Below, piece by piece: positions 13,816 through 21,805 of a stretch of DNA of 26,843 nt. Source of the DNA: DASRHK01 sp035650495 (GTDB taxonomy: Bacteria; Pseudomonadota; Gammaproteobacteria; Nevskiales; Nevskiaceae); the NCBI GenBank assembly GCA_035650495.1, contig DASRHK010000077.1, forward strand, positions 1 through 26,843, given 5' to 3'. The notes under the pieces are model-generated. The model was not told where the DNA came from and ran no database searches. It saw nothing but the letters and a program-made list of their open reading frames with translations. A program made the position numbers and the translations under genes. How positions within the stretch are numbered: position 1 is the stretch's first letter; every line of letters begins with the position of its first letter.

Positions 13816-14489
13816 ACGACATGCGCGTCCTTCGACCGCCGAGTGGTCCTGCTGCAACGCTAGACTCGCAGCGGCGGCGGCTCCTCGACGAGCTGCGTAC
13901 GCAAGGGATCAAGGACGAGCGCGTGCTTGGCGCGATCGCCAAGGTGCCGCGCGAGCAATTCATCGAAGAGGCGCTGCGCTCGCGCGCCTACGAGAACAAC
14001 GCGCTGCCGATCGGCCAGGCGCAGACGATCTCGCAGCCCTACGTGGTCGCGCTGATGACGCAGGCGATCCTCGCCGGCAAGCAGAAGCTCGCGCGCGTGC
14101 TGGAGATCGGCACCGGCTGCGGCTATCAGACCGCGGTGCTCGCCGAGCTCGTGCCCGCGGTGTTCACAATCGAGCGCCTGAAGCGGTTGTCGGAACAGGC
14201 GCGCGAAAGATTGGCGCGGCTGCACTATCACAAGATCCATTTCTCCTATTCCGACGGCAACGCCGGCTGGCCGACCTACGCGCCGTTCGATGCGATCCTC
14301 GTCACCGCCGCTGCCGAGAAAATCCCGCAGCCGCTGATCGATCAGCTCGCGCCCGGCGGACGCCTGGTGATTCCGGTCGGGCCGCTCGGATTCCAGAACC
14401 TGAAGCAGGTGGAGCGCGGCGACAAGGGCGTGCGCACTACCGATCTCTGTGGCGTGAGCTTCGTCCCGTTGCTCAGTGGCCGCGCCTGA
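13812..14489 (+). CDS. pcm: Protein-L-isoaspartate O-methyltransferase
   Basis: Pcm methylates isoaspartyl residues with S-adenosylmethionine, starting repair of aged proteins. The 225-residue protein shows VPREQFIEEALRSRAYENNALPIGQAQTISQPYVVALMTQ, the SAM-binding motif VLEIGTGCGYQTAVLAEL, and the later FDAILVTAAAEKIPQPLIDQLAPGGRLVIPVG. The start is GTG 13812, overlapping the surE stop, with ATG 13821 an equally possible start. surE-pcm-nlpD is a conserved stationary-phase cluster. A repeat element begins about 20 nt after the stop. Confidence 0.97.
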   Translation: MNDMRVLRPPSGPAATLDSQRRRLLDELRTQGIKDERVLGAIAKVPREQFIEEALRSRAYENNALPIGQAQTISQPYVVALMTQAILAGKQKLARVLEIGTGCGYQTAVLAELVPAVFTIERLKRLSEQARERLARLHYHKIHFSYSDGNAGWPTYAPFDAILVTAAAEKIPQPLIDQLAPGGRLVIPVGPLGFQNLKQVERGDKGVRTTDLCGVSFVPLLSGRA

Positions 14490-14509
14490 CACCGAGTCAG
14501 CATCGTCGG

Positions 14510-14602
14510 CGGATAGGTCCCGCCGGGGGACGCCTGCAAAGCTCCGGATAGCTCGTGTGCGGCCGTCCCTGGCCGCACGACGCCCCCGGCTGAACCTATC
14601 CG
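14510..14602 (+). repeat. Nested inverted-repeat element, copy 1
   Basis: This ~93-bp unit has outer arms CGGATAGGT (14510-14518) and ACCTATCCG (14594-14602) and an inner hairpin GTGCGGCC (14557-14564) / GGCCGCAC (14571-14578) with a 6-nt loop. It aligns along its whole length with the minus-strand copy at 21806-21902: 14516-14541 matches at 23 of 26 positions, and the 28 bases from 14550 match at 25 of 28, counted by eye. The outer arms can be extended to 14 bp with two mismatches (14505-14518 with 14594-14607). It covers the 5' end of nlpD. Confidence 0.8.
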
Positions 14603-15366
14603 TCGTCTCGCTTCTCGCATGCATCGCGCTCTCTTCCTGTGTCATGCATTGGAGCGACGAGCCGCCGCGGCGATCGCACCACGAGAGCACGAACACACTC
14701 CGCGATGCCGGCAGCGGCGAGCGCACCTATACCGTCAAGGCCGGCGACACCCTCTACTCGATCGCGCGCAAGTACGGCGCGGACTATCACGATCTCGCGA
14801 AGTGGAACGGCATCGGCTCGGACTACCGGCTCGAGATCGGGCAGGTGTTGAAGCTCGGCGCTTCCGGATCGTCGGCACGGGCGTCGAGCAAGCACCGTGC
14901 GAAGCCGATCGCGGCACCGTCACCGGAAGTGGCGCGGGAAGAGCCCAGCGTCGCCCCGCGCGAGAAGCCCGAGCCGGCGGCCGCGGCGATGGAGCGCTAC
15001 TACGCCTGGCAGTGGCCGCTGCGCGGACCCATCGCGAAAACCTACGCGCCCGAAGGCGGATCGAAGGGCCTCGACATCGCCGGCGATCTCGGCCAGACCG
15101 TGATTGCGGCCGCGCCGGGTCGCGTGGTCTACAGCGGGTCGGGCCTGAAAGGCTACGGCGAGCTCGTCATCATCAAGCACGACGAGACTTATCTTTCGGC
15201 GTACGGCTACAACCGTAAGCGTCTCGTGAACGAAGGCGACATGGTCACCGCGGGACAGCCGGTCGCCGAGCTCGGCACCGGGCCGGAGCAGAAGCCACTG
15301 CTGCATTTCGAGATCCGCGAGCACGGCAAGCCGATCGACCCGCTGCCGCTGTTGCCGGCGAAATAG
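14557..15366 (+). CDS. nlpD: NlpD-like murein hydrolase activator lipoprotein
   Basis: A 269-residue lipoprotein. Residues 1-28 are a signal peptide ending in the lipobox LSSC (lipidated C28). A LysM domain follows (~52-100, YTVKAGDTLYSIARKYGADY) and binds peptidoglycan; then a Pro/Ala-rich linker; then a LytM/M23 fold (~150-265). The metal-binding residues are degenerate: GSKGLDIAG lacks the usual histidine and LSAYGYN lacks another, so it should be an activator of the septal amidase AmiC, as in E. coli NlpD, not an enzyme. Start is uncertain: GTG 14557 gives a normal signal peptide but falls inside the repeat element; GTG 14476 adds 27 residues ahead of it and overlaps pcm. rpoS, the usual next gene, is absent. 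Confidence 0.9.
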   Translation: MRPSLAARRPRLNLSVVSLLACIALSSCVMHWSDEPPRRSHHESTNTLRDAGSGERTYTVKAGDTLYSIARKYGADYHDLAKWNGIGSDYRLEIGQVLKLGASGSSARASSKHRAKPIAAPSPEVAREEPSVAPREKPEPAAAAMERYYAWQWPLRGPIAKTYAPEGGSKGLDIAGDLGQTVIAAAPGRVVYSGSGLKGYGELVIIKHDETYLSAYGYNRKRLVNEGDMVTAGQPVAELGTGPEQKPLLHFEIREHGKPIDPLPLLPAK

Positions 15367-15369
15367 CCG

Positions 15370-15397
15370 CTTGAAAATCCGCGAAGGCCACCCCAGA
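15370..15397 (+). promoter_or_regulatory. Sigma32 heat-shock promoter of htpG
   Basis: CTTGAAA (15370-15376) is a perfect -35 match to the sigma32 consensus; after 14 nt, CCCCAGAA (15391-15398) matches the -10 CCCCATNT at its key CCCCA. It ends 23 nt before the htpG start and begins four bases after the nlpD stop. Confidence 0.82.
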
Positions 15398-15420
15398 AGT
15401 GGCACCACGAGGAAGCCACG

Positions 15421-17292
15421 ATGACCGAAACCGTCCAGTCCGAGAAACGAGAATTCCAGGCCGAGGTGCGCCAGCTGCTGCACCTCATGATCCATTCGCT
15501 GTACTCCAATCGCGAGATCTTCCTGCGCGAGCTGATCTCCAACGCGTCCGATGCCTGCGATCGGCTGCGCTTCCTCGCGATCGGCAAGCCGGAGCTGCTC
15601 GGCGGCGGCGAGCTCGCGGTCGAGATCCATCCCGATCCGGCGGCGGGGACGCTGTCGATCCGCGACAACGGCGTCGGCATGTCGCGCGAGGACGTGATCG
15701 AGAACCTCGGCACCATCGCGCGCTCGGGCACGAAGAAATTCCTCGAGTCGCTCACGGGCGATCAGAAGAAGGACGCACAAGCCATCGGACAGTTCGGCGT
15801 CGGCTTCTACTCGGCGTTCATCGTCGCCGACAAGGTGACCGTGCTGACCAAGCGCGCCGACGCCGATGCCGTACGCTGGGAATCCGAAGGGCAAGGCGAG
15901 TTCACCGTCGAGCCTGCGCACCGGCTCGATCGCGGCACCGAGGTGATCCTGCATCTGCGCGACGACGCCAAGGAGTTCCTCGAGCCTGGGCGCATCAGCG
16001 CGATCGTGCGCCGCTATTCCGATCACATCGGCTTGCCGATCCGTCTCGAGGACGACAAGGGCGAGTCGCAGGTGATCAACCAGGCGCGCGCGTTCTGGAC
16101 GCGCCCGAAGTCCGAGCTCAAGGACGAGGACTACATCAAGTTCTACGAGCACCTCGCGCACGATCATCAGCCGCCGCTCGCCTGGGCGCATCACAAGGTC
16201 GAGGGCACGCTGGAATACACATCGCTGCTGTATCTCCCTGCGCATCCGCCGTTCGATCTGTGGGATCGCGAGCACATGCGCGGCGTGCAGCTCTACGTCA
16301 AGCGCGTGTTCATCCTCGACAAGGCTGCCGAGCTCTTGCCGACCTACCTGCGCTTCGTGCGCGGCCTCGTCGACTCCGCCGATCTGCCGCTCAACGTCTC
16401 GCGCGAGCTCTTGCAGGGCAATCGCGTGGTCGACAAGATCCGCGGCGCGCTGGTCAAGCGCGTGCTCGACCTGCTCGACGAGATCTCCGCCGCGCGTCCC
16501 GACGACTACGCGAAGTTCTGGACGAATTTCGGCGCAGTGCTGAAGGAAGGCGTGGTCGAGGACGTCTCCAATCGCGAGCGCATCGCGGCGCTGTGCCGCT
16601 TCCATTCCACGCGCGAGCCCGACGCTGCGAAGGTGACGCTTGCGGATTACATCGCGCGGATGCCGGCGGAGCAGAAGGAGATCTACTACCTCACGGCTGA
16701 AACGCTCGCCGCCGCGCGCAACAGCCCGCATCTCGAAGGCTTCCGCAAGCGCGGCTTCGAAGTGCTGCTGCTCGCCGATCGCGTCGACGAATGGCTGGTC
16801 GGGCATCTACACGAATACCAGGGCAAGAAGCTCGAGTCGGTCGCGCGCGCGAGCAAGGACGTCGACAGCCGGATCGAGACGCCGGAGAAGGCGCGCTACG
16901 AGACCGAGTACAAGGACGTCCTCGTGCGGCTCGGCAAGGTGCTCGAATCGCGCGTGCAGGAAGTGCGACTGTCGTCGCGCCTCACCGAATCGCCGAGCTG
17001 CCTCGTCGCGCCCGAGCACGCGCTGTCGCGCCGCTTCGAGGAATTGCTGAAGCGCGCCGGCGAGAACCTGCCGCAGACCAAGCCGATCCTGGAGCTGAAT
17101 CCGTCGCATCCGCTGGTCGAGCGCCTGAAAGCCGCGACCAGCGACGAAGCGTTCGTGGACTTCGGCGAGCTGCTCTACGGTCAGGCGGTGCTCGCCGAAG
17201 GCGCGCAGCTCGACGATCCCGCCGCGTTCGTGAAGCGGCTGAACAAGCTCGTGCTCGGCGGCAGCGAGCCGGGCAGGATCATCGTCGGCTGA
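15421..17292 (+). CDS. htpG: Molecular chaperone HtpG (Hsp90)
   Basis: The 623-residue protein matches E. coli HtpG in length. The N-terminal GHKL ATPase domain (~1-220) has QLLHLMIHSLYSNREIFLRE, LISNASDACDRLRF (ATP/Mg site), IRDNGVGMSRED, SGTKKFLESL and IGQFGVGFYSAF. The middle domain (~230-490) contains LPLNVSRELLQGNRVVDKIR with the catalytic arginine region, and the C-terminal dimerisation domain ends LVLGGSEPGRII. It is a cytosolic ATP-driven chaperone for late folding of client proteins. A GAGGAAG ribosome binding site (15409-15415) precedes the ATG, and a sigma32 promoter stands directly upstream, so heat induction is expected. Confidence 0.98.
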   Translation: MTETVQSEKREFQAEVRQLLHLMIHSLYSNREIFLRELISNASDACDRLRFLAIGKPELLGGGELAVEIHPDPAAGTLSIRDNGVGMSREDVIENLGTIARSGTKKFLESLTGDQKKDAQAIGQFGVGFYSAFIVADKVTVLTKRADADAVRWESEGQGEFTVEPAHRLDRGTEVILHLRDDAKEFLEPGRISAIVRRYSDHIGLPIRLEDDKGESQVINQARAFWTRPKSELKDEDYIKFYEHLAHDHQPPLAWAHHKVEGTLEYTSLLYLPAHPPFDLWDREHMRGVQLYVKRVFILDKAAELLPTYLRFVRGLVDSADLPLNVSRELLQGNRVVDKIRGALVKRVLDLLDEISAARPDDYAKFWTNFGAVLKEGVVEDVSNRERIAALCRFHSTREPDAAKVTLADYIARMPAEQKEIYYLTAETLAAARNSPHLEGFRKRGFEVLLLADRVDEWLVGHLHEYQGKKLESVARASKDVDSRIETPEKARYETEYKDVLVRLGKVLESRVQEVRLSSRLTESPSCLVAPEHALSRRFEELLKRAGENLPQTKPILELNPSHPLVERLKAATSDEAFVDFGELLYGQAVLAEGAQLDDPAAFVKRLNKLVLGGSEPGRIIVG

Positions 17293-17417
17293 CGGCCGAG
17301 GCGCTGCCGCGCCGCCGCCCATCCATGGCGCAGGCCCGCTCATCGGCTCTGTGACGAAGTGCCGTTGTTCCGGCGCGGTTTGCTGCGAAACTGCAGCCGT
17401 CCAGACCGGGGGGTTCC

Positions 17418-20400
17418 ATGGGCTTCACACTGCGATCCGCTGCTGCGGTTCTCCTTGCGATGCACGCGTCGCTCGCCAGCGCTGCTGGCGCGCCGGTGAG
17501 CGCATCTCCGAATCCGCTGGCATTCGGCGACGTCGCGCGCGGCAACACGAGCGTCGTGCGCCAGGTGACCGTCACGGTGAACAACACGACGTTCGCATTC
17601 GGCAAGCCCACGCTCGGCGGCAACAACGCATCTGACTTTGCAATCACCGGCAACACGTGCGTCGGCGCGAAGCTCGCCGGCAAGACCTGCGCGATCTCGC
17701 TGACGTTCAGACCGACCCAGCCGACCGGCGCCGCCGAGAGCGCGACGCTCAACATCAACAATGCGACGAACGCCACCAAGGCAACCGTCGCGCTCACCGG
17801 AAGCTCCGCGACGCAGGTTCTGGTCACGCCGTCGAGCTTGGGCTTCGGCACCGTGACGGTCGGCGCGACGAGCGCGACGCAGGCCGTCAATGTCGCGAAT
17901 CGCCAATCCTCCGCGGTGAGCGTCGCGACGAGCGTGAGCGGCGCAGGCTTCGCGATCGCGTCGTCGACGTGCGGCGGCTCGCTTGCGGCATTCTCGAAGT
18001 GCGCCTTGCAGATCCAGTTCAAGCCGACGTCCGATGCCGCGATCACCGGCGCGCTGTCGATCACGACGAACCCCGACAACCAGAGTCCGCACAGCGTGAC
18101 GCTGACCGGCAAGGGTCAGAACAGCACGCAGCCGCCGCCGACTGTTCCCGCCGCGCCGATCGGCGTGACAGCCAATGCGGGCGATTCGCAGATCACGCTG
18201 TCGTGGACTGCGTCGAGCGGTGCGACCGGCTACAAGGTGTTCCAGGGCACGAGCGCGGGCGGCGAGGGCGCGTCGCCGGTGGCGACGGTTTCTGCGGCGA
18301 GCGCGACCATCACCGGCCTCGTCAACGGCACGAAATATTTCTTCAAGGTCGCCGCGTACAACAGCGTCGGCACGAGCACGCTGTCGAGCGAAGTCAGCGC
18401 GACGCCGGTCGCTGGTGTCGTGAAGACGACGGCAAATCCCGTTTTGTTCGTGACACAGGTTCCGTCGGCGGCGTTCCTCAACGTTGCGTCGGCGTTCGGC
18501 ACAATTCAGACGAGCGTGCAGCAGACGCCGCGCGGTGGCGATCTCTACATCCGCTATCCCGACGGCTCGCTGCGCAATCTCACTGCCGAAGCGGGATTCG
18601 GCATGCCGTCCGGATCGCAGGACGGCGCCAATGCCATCGCGGTGCGCCAGCCGACCGTGCACTGGAGCGCCAACAAGGCGATCTTCTCGATGCTCGTCGG
18701 CGCGCCGGCGAAGCAGTACGACGTCGCGACGTTCAAGTGGCAGATCTACGAAGTGACTGGCCTCGCGAAAGGCCAGACCGCGTCGATCACCAAGGTCGCG
18801 TGCCAGCCGGCGCAGTACAACAACATCGCGCCGTTCTACGGCTCGGACGATCAGGTGATCTTCACGTCCGATCGTCCGCGCAACGGCGTCGCGTTCCTGT
18901 ATCCGCAGCGCGACGAGTACGAGTCGCAGCCGACCGAGAGCGGATTGTGGAAGCTCAATCCCGCCGACTGCACGAGCCTGCGCATCATCGATCACACGCC
19001 GTCAGGCGCGACCTATCCAAGCCTCGACGCCAGCGGCCGCATCGTGATGACCAAGTGGGATCACCTGATCCGCGATCAGCAGGCCGATCACGACCAGTTC
19101 GACGGCGAGACCTACGGCAGCTTCAACTACAACTCCGAGACCGATCCGAACGTTCCGTCCACGCACTCGCGCGCCGAAGTGTTCCCCGAGCTGCGCCTGG
19201 CGAAGTACTCGAGCCCCGACGGCAAGACCACCGCGGCCGACTATCCGTACAACGATTTCGCGTTCAACCAGTTCATCCCGTGGATGATCAACCAGGATGG
19301 CTCGGTCGAGGAGACGCTCGATCACGTCGGCCGCCACGAGATCGGCGGCAGCTACGATCTCGGCAACTTCCGCGCGGACGGCGCGCTGCGCGACACGCAG
19401 CCGGGCAAGTTCAACGGCGCGACCTACTTCATCAACGGCGGCGGCACGTTCCATCTGCGCGAGGATCCGCTGGTGCCCGGCATGTACTACTGCGTCGTCG
19501 CGCCGGAGTTCTCCACCGCGACGGGCGGCGATCTCGTGCGCATCGCGGGCGCGCCCGGCACGAATCCCGACGGCATGAAGCTCGAACTGCTGGCGAGCGT
19601 GGCCGCCGCGGGCGGACGCTATCGCAATCCGCTGCCGTTGCGCGACGGCAATTTCCTCGCGGCGTTCACGCCGAACACGGACGATCTCGCCGCAGGCGGC
19701 ACCAGCACGGCGCCGACATTCAATTACAACTTCCGTCTGCGCTTCCTCGGCGCGAGCTATGCGCCATCGAGCTATCTGAGCGGCGCAGGGATCAGCAAGA
19801 GTGTGCAGTACTGGGATCCCGATCAGCGCGTGAGCTGGAGCGGCACGCTGTGGGAGCTCGATCCGGCGGAAGTCGTTTCCCGCTCAGCGCCGACCAAGAC
19901 GACGCAGCCCGCGCTGCCGTCGTCCGAGGCGAGCCTCGTCGGCAGCAACGAGACGCTGCTGCGTCTGTGGCTGCAGCAGAAGGGACTGGCGCTGATCGTT
20001 TCGCGCAATGTCACGCAGCGCGATCGCGCGGACCTGCAGCAGCCGTTCAACCTGAAAGTCACTGGATCGACGACGCAAACGATCGGCACGAACAGTACCG
20101 GCACGGTCTACAACGTCTCTCACCTGCAGCTGTATCAGGGCGATCAATTGCGCGGTTACGCGAACAACGGCACGCCGCAGACCGGCGGCACGGTGACCCC
20201 GGGACGCCGCTTGCTCGCGCAGCCGATGCACGACGCGACCGCGCTCGCGGCGATGGGCGCGCGGGTCGACAGCGCCGCGCAGACGCCGATCGCGGCCGAC
20301 GGCTCGATCGCGGCGTTCGTGCCAGCGGGCCGCGCGATGACCTGGCAGCTCGTCGACAACAGCAAGACCGGCTGGGCGCGTGGCATCGTGCGCGAGCGCA

Positions 20401-20702
20401 ATTGGGTCAGCTTCAAGCCCGGCGAGATGCGCGTGTGCGGCAACTGTCACGGCATCAACACTGCGGATCAGGCCGGCGGCGCGCCGCCGACCAATGCGCC
20501 GCAAGCGCTGACCGCGTTGATGAGCGAATGGACCAAGGCCGTTCGCAATAACTGTCCGGCGACGGGCGGTACCGGCACCTGGAGCTTCAACGGCGTGGCC
20601 TTCAGCAAGGACAACGAGGGTACGCAGTACCGCATCCAGACCTGCCAGGGCGGCGCCTGCTGCGACGGCTTGCCGCAGACCGAGACGCAGCCGGCGCCCT
20701 AA
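17418..20702 (+). CDS. HzsA-related secreted multidomain protein with one heme c motif
   Basis: A 1094-residue exported protein. Residues 1-~23 are a Sec signal peptide ending ASA. Two Hydin/choice-of-anchor-D-like beta domains follow (~28-130, ~135-233), each with a Cys pair ten residues apart (C81/C91, C185/C195), then an FN3 domain (~243-332). From ~340 the sequence resembles the middle beta-propeller and C-terminal part of the hydrazine synthase alpha subunit family (ILFVTQVP-like LFVTQVPSAAF, HWSANKAIFSM, VIFTSDRPRNG, KWDHLIRDQQADHD). A single CxxCH heme motif (VCGNCHG, C1007-H1011) lies near the end, with a Cys-rich tail. RefSeq-style HzsA-related proteins occur outside anammox bacteria; their function is not established, and hydrazine synthesis should not be assumed. 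GGGGGG (17408-17413) precedes the ATG. It meets the next gene tail to tail, stops overlapping. Confidence 0.85.
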   Translation: MGFTLRSAAAVLLAMHASLASAAGAPVSASPNPLAFGDVARGNTSVVRQVTVTVNNTTFAFGKPTLGGNNASDFAITGNTCVGAKLAGKTCAISLTFRPTQPTGAAESATLNINNATNATKATVALTGSSATQVLVTPSSLGFGTVTVGATSATQAVNVANRQSSAVSVATSVSGAGFAIASSTCGGSLAAFSKCALQIQFKPTSDAAITGALSITTNPDNQSPHSVTLTGKGQNSTQPPPTVPAAPIGVTANAGDSQITLSWTASSGATGYKVFQGTSAGGEGASPVATVSAASATITGLVNGTKYFFKVAAYNSVGTSTLSSEVSATPVAGVVKTTANPVLFVTQVPSAAFLNVASAFGTIQTSVQQTPRGGDLYIRYPDGSLRNLTAEAGFGMPSGSQDGANAIAVRQPTVHWSANKAIFSMLVGAPAKQYDVATFKWQIYEVTGLAKGQTASITKVACQPAQYNNIAPFYGSDDQVIFTSDRPRNGVAFLYPQRDEYESQPTESGLWKLNPADCTSLRIIDHTPSGATYPSLDASGRIVMTKWDHLIRDQQADHDQFDGETYGSFNYNSETDPNVPSTHSRAEVFPELRLAKYSSPDGKTTAADYPYNDFAFNQFIPWMINQDGSVEETLDHVGRHEIGGSYDLGNFRADGALRDTQPGKFNGATYFINGGGTFHLREDPLVPGMYYCVVAPEFSTATGGDLVRIAGAPGTNPDGMKLELLASVAAAGGRYRNPLPLRDGNFLAAFTPNTDDLAAGGTSTAPTFNYNFRLRFLGASYAPSSYLSGAGISKSVQYWDPDQRVSWSGTLWELDPAEVVSRSAPTKTTQPALPSSEASLVGSNETLLRLWLQQKGLALIVSRNVTQRDRADLQQPFNLKVTGSTTQTIGTNSTGTVYNVSHLQLYQGDQLRGYANNGTPQTGGTVTPGRRLLAQPMHDATALAAMGARVDSAAQTPIAADGSIAAFVPAGRAMTWQLVDNSKTGWARGIVRERNWVSFKPGEMRVCGNCHGINTADQAGGAPPTNAPQALTALMSEWTKAVRNNCPATGGTGTWSFNGVAFSKDNEGTQYRIQTCQGGACCDGLPQTETQPAP

Positions 20703-21154
20703 CGCAGGACGTTCACCGCTTCCTTGAAGTGATCCTTCCAGAACGGCGTGGTCATGTCGGTGACCACGACCGCGCGGCCCGGCGCGGGCGCGTGCACCGC
20801 ATGGCCGTCGCCGATGTAGATGGCGACGTGATCGACGCCGAACCAGCTGTCGATCTTGTAGAAGAGCAGGTCACCCGGCTGCGCGTCGTCGAAGTCGACG
20901 TCGTCGCCGATGTGGCGCTGCTCGCTGGCCGAGCGCGGCAGCTTGATGCCTGCTTGCGCGAACACGTACTGCACGAGCCCGCTGCAATCGAATCCTCGAG
21001 GATCGTTGCCACCGGAGCGATAGGGTTTCCCGATCTGCGCGAGCGCGCCGATCATGATCGTCTGGCGCATCTCGGGATTGTCGAGCGGGTGGCTCGCGCA
21101 ACCGGCGATGAGCGATCCCGCGACGGCGAGCGCTGCAGCCGCGAAGCGAAGCAT
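20699..21154 (-). CDS. NlpC/P60-family lipoprotein (C40 peptidase)
   Basis: A 151-residue putative peptidoglycan endopeptidase. The N terminus MLRFAAAALAVAGSLIAGC is a lipoprotein signal with lipidated C19. The NlpC/P60 domain (~30-150) has the catalytic Cys in GFDCSGLVQYVF (C57), His in VDHVAIYIGDG (H109) and third residue H121, and the typical QIGKPYRSGG and QPGDLLFY. ATG 21154 is chosen because it gives a clean signal peptide and shares its A with the TGA stop of the upstream GST gene (TGATG), a coupling arrangement; the open frame continues further upstream inside GST. The stop overlaps the stop of the HzsA-related gene on the other strand. Confidence 0.93.
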   Translation of the reverse strand: MLRFAAAALAVAGSLIAGCASHPLDNPEMRQTIMIGALAQIGKPYRSGGNDPRGFDCSGLVQYVFAQAGIKLPRSASEQRHIGDDVDFDDAQPGDLLFYKIDSWFGVDHVAIYIGDGHAVHAPAPGRAVVVTDMTTPFWKDHFKEAVNVLR

Positions 21155-21777
21155 CACGCCTTCGGCTGCGTCTTCTGCATCGACGGCCGATGCTGGAACG
21201 ATTCGTACCACTGCACCAGGGCCTCGTGGCCGCGATGCCATTCGAGATAGGGCAGGCGGAAGTCGAGATAGCCGAGCGCGACGCCGGTGGTGATCTCGAG
21301 CAGGCCCACGCTGCGCAGCGAGAGCGACGACGCTTCGGCGTTGAGCGCGTCGAGCGAGCGGCGGATGCGCTGTGCCTGGCGATCGAGATGCGCGGTGTAG
21401 ATGATCCCTTCGGGCCGGCGCTTCTCGAGCACGGTCGCGACTGCCGCGTCGATGATCCCGTCGGCGAGCATGAGGCGCCGCGCCGCGGCCCAGCGCTGCG
21501 TCCCACGCGGCATCGGCGACAAATGCTTTCCGCGCGCCTGCAGGTATTCGATGATCAATCGCGAGTCCGGCAGCAGCTCGCCACGCTCGCCGATCAGGGT
21601 CGGGATGCGCGACAGCGGATTCGCCGCGAGCAGCTCGTCGGGGGCGTTGAACGGATCGGCGAGGATCTCCTCGACCTGATCGCTCATGCCGAGCTCGTCG
21701 ATCACCACCCGTACCTTCCTCGCGTATGGCGACGTGAGGCTGCAGTACAACTTCATCTTGGTGGCGGGCTGTTCCAT
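21154..21777 (-). CDS. Glutathione S-transferase family protein, YibF-like
   Basis: A 207-residue protein with an N-terminal thioredoxin fold (~8-85): MKLYCSLTSPYARKVRVVIDELGM, NPLSRIPTL and DSRLIIEYL (the glutathione-binding cis-Pro and Ser regions), then an all-helical C-terminal domain with LMLADGIIDAAVATVLEKRRPE and GVALGYLDFRLP, which resembles E. coli YibF. Substrate unknown; a detoxification or reductase role is possible. Start options are ATG 21777 and ATG 21756 (which matches the usual family start MKL). A -10-like TACAAT (complement of 21785-21790) would place the transcript start almost at 21777, so the mRNA may be leaderless. It is coupled to the lipoprotein gene downstream. Confidence 0.9.
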   Translation of the reverse strand: MEQPATKMKLYCSLTSPYARKVRVVIDELGMSDQVEEILADPFNAPDELLAANPLSRIPTLIGERGELLPDSRLIIEYLQARGKHLSPMPRGTQRWAAARRLMLADGIIDAAVATVLEKRRPEGIIYTAHLDRQAQRIRRSLDALNAEASSLSLRSVGLLEITTGVALGYLDFRLPYLEWHRGHEALVQWYESFQHRPSMQKTQPKA

Positions 21778-21805
21778 GACCCGCATTGTACGGTTACGAG
21801 CGGCG

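Noticed and set aside
17293..17417. Promoter or terminator between htpG and the HzsA-related gene
   Set aside because: No T-tailed hairpin and only a poor TTGTTC/AAACTG pair are visible; nothing firm to annotate in these 125 bases beyond the ribosome binding site.
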